DNA of 64,000 nt. Source: Sphingopyxis soli (lineage in GTDB: Bacteria; Pseudomonadota; Alphaproteobacteria; Sphingomonadales; Sphingomonadaceae). The stretch covers positions 1-64,000 of the forward strand of contig NZ_JAFMTR010000079.1 in assembly GCF_018682675.1 (NCBI RefSeq), in the 5' to 3' direction. Shown here in pieces: positions 63,190 to 64,000 of the stretch (position 1 is the stretch's first letter; every line of letters starts with the position of its first letter). The notes below the pieces were generated by a model, which saw nothing but the letters and a program-made list of their open reading frames with translations, ran no database searches and was not told the origin of the DNA. The translations under genes were made by a program, and so were the position numbers.

Positions 63190-64000
63190 ATGCCTTCCGG
63201 CCTGTTTGCCCTGCTCGACGACGTCGCCACTATCGCGAAGGTGGCGGCCGCGAGCATCGATGACGTGGGCGCCGCGGCGTCGAAGGCCGGGGTCAAGGCG
63301 GCGGGGGTCGTGGTCGACGATACCGCGGTGACGCCGCGCTATGTTACCGGCTTCACTCCCGACCGCGAACTGCCGATCATCTGGCGGATCACCAAGGGAT
63401 CGCTGTTCAACAAGCTGGTGCTGATCCTGCCGGCGCTGCTGCTGCTCTCGACCTTCCTGCCATGGGCGATCACGCCGCTACTGATGCTCGGCGGCGCTTA
63501 TCTCTGCTTCGAGGGCGCCGAAAAGGTGCTCCACTCGCTGCAGGAGGACAAGACTAGCCTCGAAGAAGACGCCGAGATCGTCGCCGACAAGGACCATGAG
63601 GAGATGATGGTGAAGGGCGCCGTGCGCACCGACTTCATTCTCTCGGCCGAGATCATGGTGATCGCGCTCAACGAGGTGCTCGACGAGCATCTGGTCATGC
63701 GCGGCGCGACGCTGGCGCTTGTCGCGGTGCTGATTACCGTTGCCGTCTATGGGGTCGTCGGACTGATCGTGAAGATGGACGACATCGGCCTCCATATGGC
63801 GAAGGAGGGCAACAAGGCGCGGCAGGCGATCGGGCGCGGGCTCGTGGCCCTGATGCCCAAGCTGCTCGCGGCGCTGGCGACGATCGGGACCGCCGCGATG
63901 CTCTGGGTCGGCGGGCAGATCGTGCTCCACGGCCTCGACGAATATCATATCGGCGGGATCGGCCACTGGCTGCACGACACGGCGCACGCGCTCGGCGGCG
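63190..64000 (+). CDS. DUF808 membrane protein, truncated by window end
   Basis: 270 codons are visible and the frame is open at base 64000. ATG 63190. DUF808 layout: MPSGLFALLDDVATIAKVAA, ASIDDVGAAASKAG, DRELPIIWRITKGSLFNKLV, LILPALLLLSTFLPW and GGAYLCFEGAEKVLHSLQ. Family members are polytopic inner-membrane proteins of unknown function. Confidence 0.9.
   Translation, partial: MPSGLFALLDDVATIAKVAAASIDDVGAAASKAGVKAAGVVVDDTAVTPRYVTGFTPDRELPIIWRITKGSLFNKLVLILPALLLLSTFLPWAITPLLMLGGAYLCFEGAEKVLHSLQEDKTSLEEDAEIVADKDHEEMMVKGAVRTDFILSAEIMVIALNEVLDEHLVMRGATLALVAVLITVAVYGVVGLIVKMDDIGLHMAKEGNKARQAIGRGLVALMPKLLAALATIGTAAMLWVGGQIVLHGLDEYHIGGIGHWLHDTAHALGG

Overview
The window looks like a chromosomal piece of a sphingomonad alphaproteobacterium, most likely Sphingopyxis or a close relative. 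The evidence is high GC with strong GC3 bias, the mreB-mreC-mreD-mrdA-rodA cell-shape operon, glyQ/glyS followed by ppdK, a PEP-CTERM protein, an FnrL-type regulator, and palindromic repeats of the kind scattered through sphingomonad genomes, two of them inserted in frame in glyS. The genus is inferred from style and was not tested.

Layout. 1-1.75 kb: an isochorismatase-family hydrolase and an FNR-type regulator. 1.87-20.55 kb: an integrated genomic island bounded by a 25-bp direct repeat of the 3' end of tRNA-Ser(GGA). The intact tRNA and a tyrosine integrase lie at the right end. Its cargo half (2-12.3 kb) has a four-gene restriction-like cassette (PLD-helicase, NPPY DNA methyltransferase, two uncharacterised proteins), an AIPR-like gene with a frameshifted small partner, and a 56-aa ORF. 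Its backbone half (12.7-20.4 kb) has an XRE regulator, a possible DUF1874-like protein, a four-gene operon with two SRAP-family genes, a PrimPol-SF3 helicase, two unknown proteins, an AlpA-like protein and the integrase. That core resembles P4-like satellites. A repeated CTAGGTTT motif sits in the backbone intergenic gaps and may be a shared operator.

20.6-29 kb is ordinary chromosome: a cyclophilin, a DUF1905 protein, an AI-2E-type transporter, LysR, a CDC48-like AAA ATPase, an MFS transporter and a PmtA-like methyltransferase, with tRNA-Thr(GGT), tRNA-Lys(CTT) and an IS5-type transposase remnant. 29.5-37 kb: the cell-shape operon and mutL. 37-41.7 kb: secreted and enzyme genes. 41.8-44.7 kb: a divergent MerR-controlled module with a textbook mer-type 19-bp-spacer promoter, although the regulator lacks one of the three mercury cysteines. 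44.7-50.6 kb: ychF, a CAP protein, pth, rplY, two TraB/GumN genes and a small XRE/membrane pair.

50.67-53.47 kb is a complete IS1595-family transposon with 27-bp inverted repeats and a perfect 8-bp target duplication. It carries a transposase, a 52-aa protein and a DUF262-HNH restriction-like passenger gene. 53.6-64 kb: glyQS, ppdK, tRNA-Arg(ACG), glk, a gamma-glutamyl-GABA-hydrolase-like gene, a class III aminotransferase and a DUF808 gene cut by the window end.

The most promising new biology is the restriction-like cassette in the island, the IS1595 transposon moving a lone DUF262-HNH gene, and the putative CTAGGTTT regulon. No CRISPR array, rRNA or prophage structural gene was seen.
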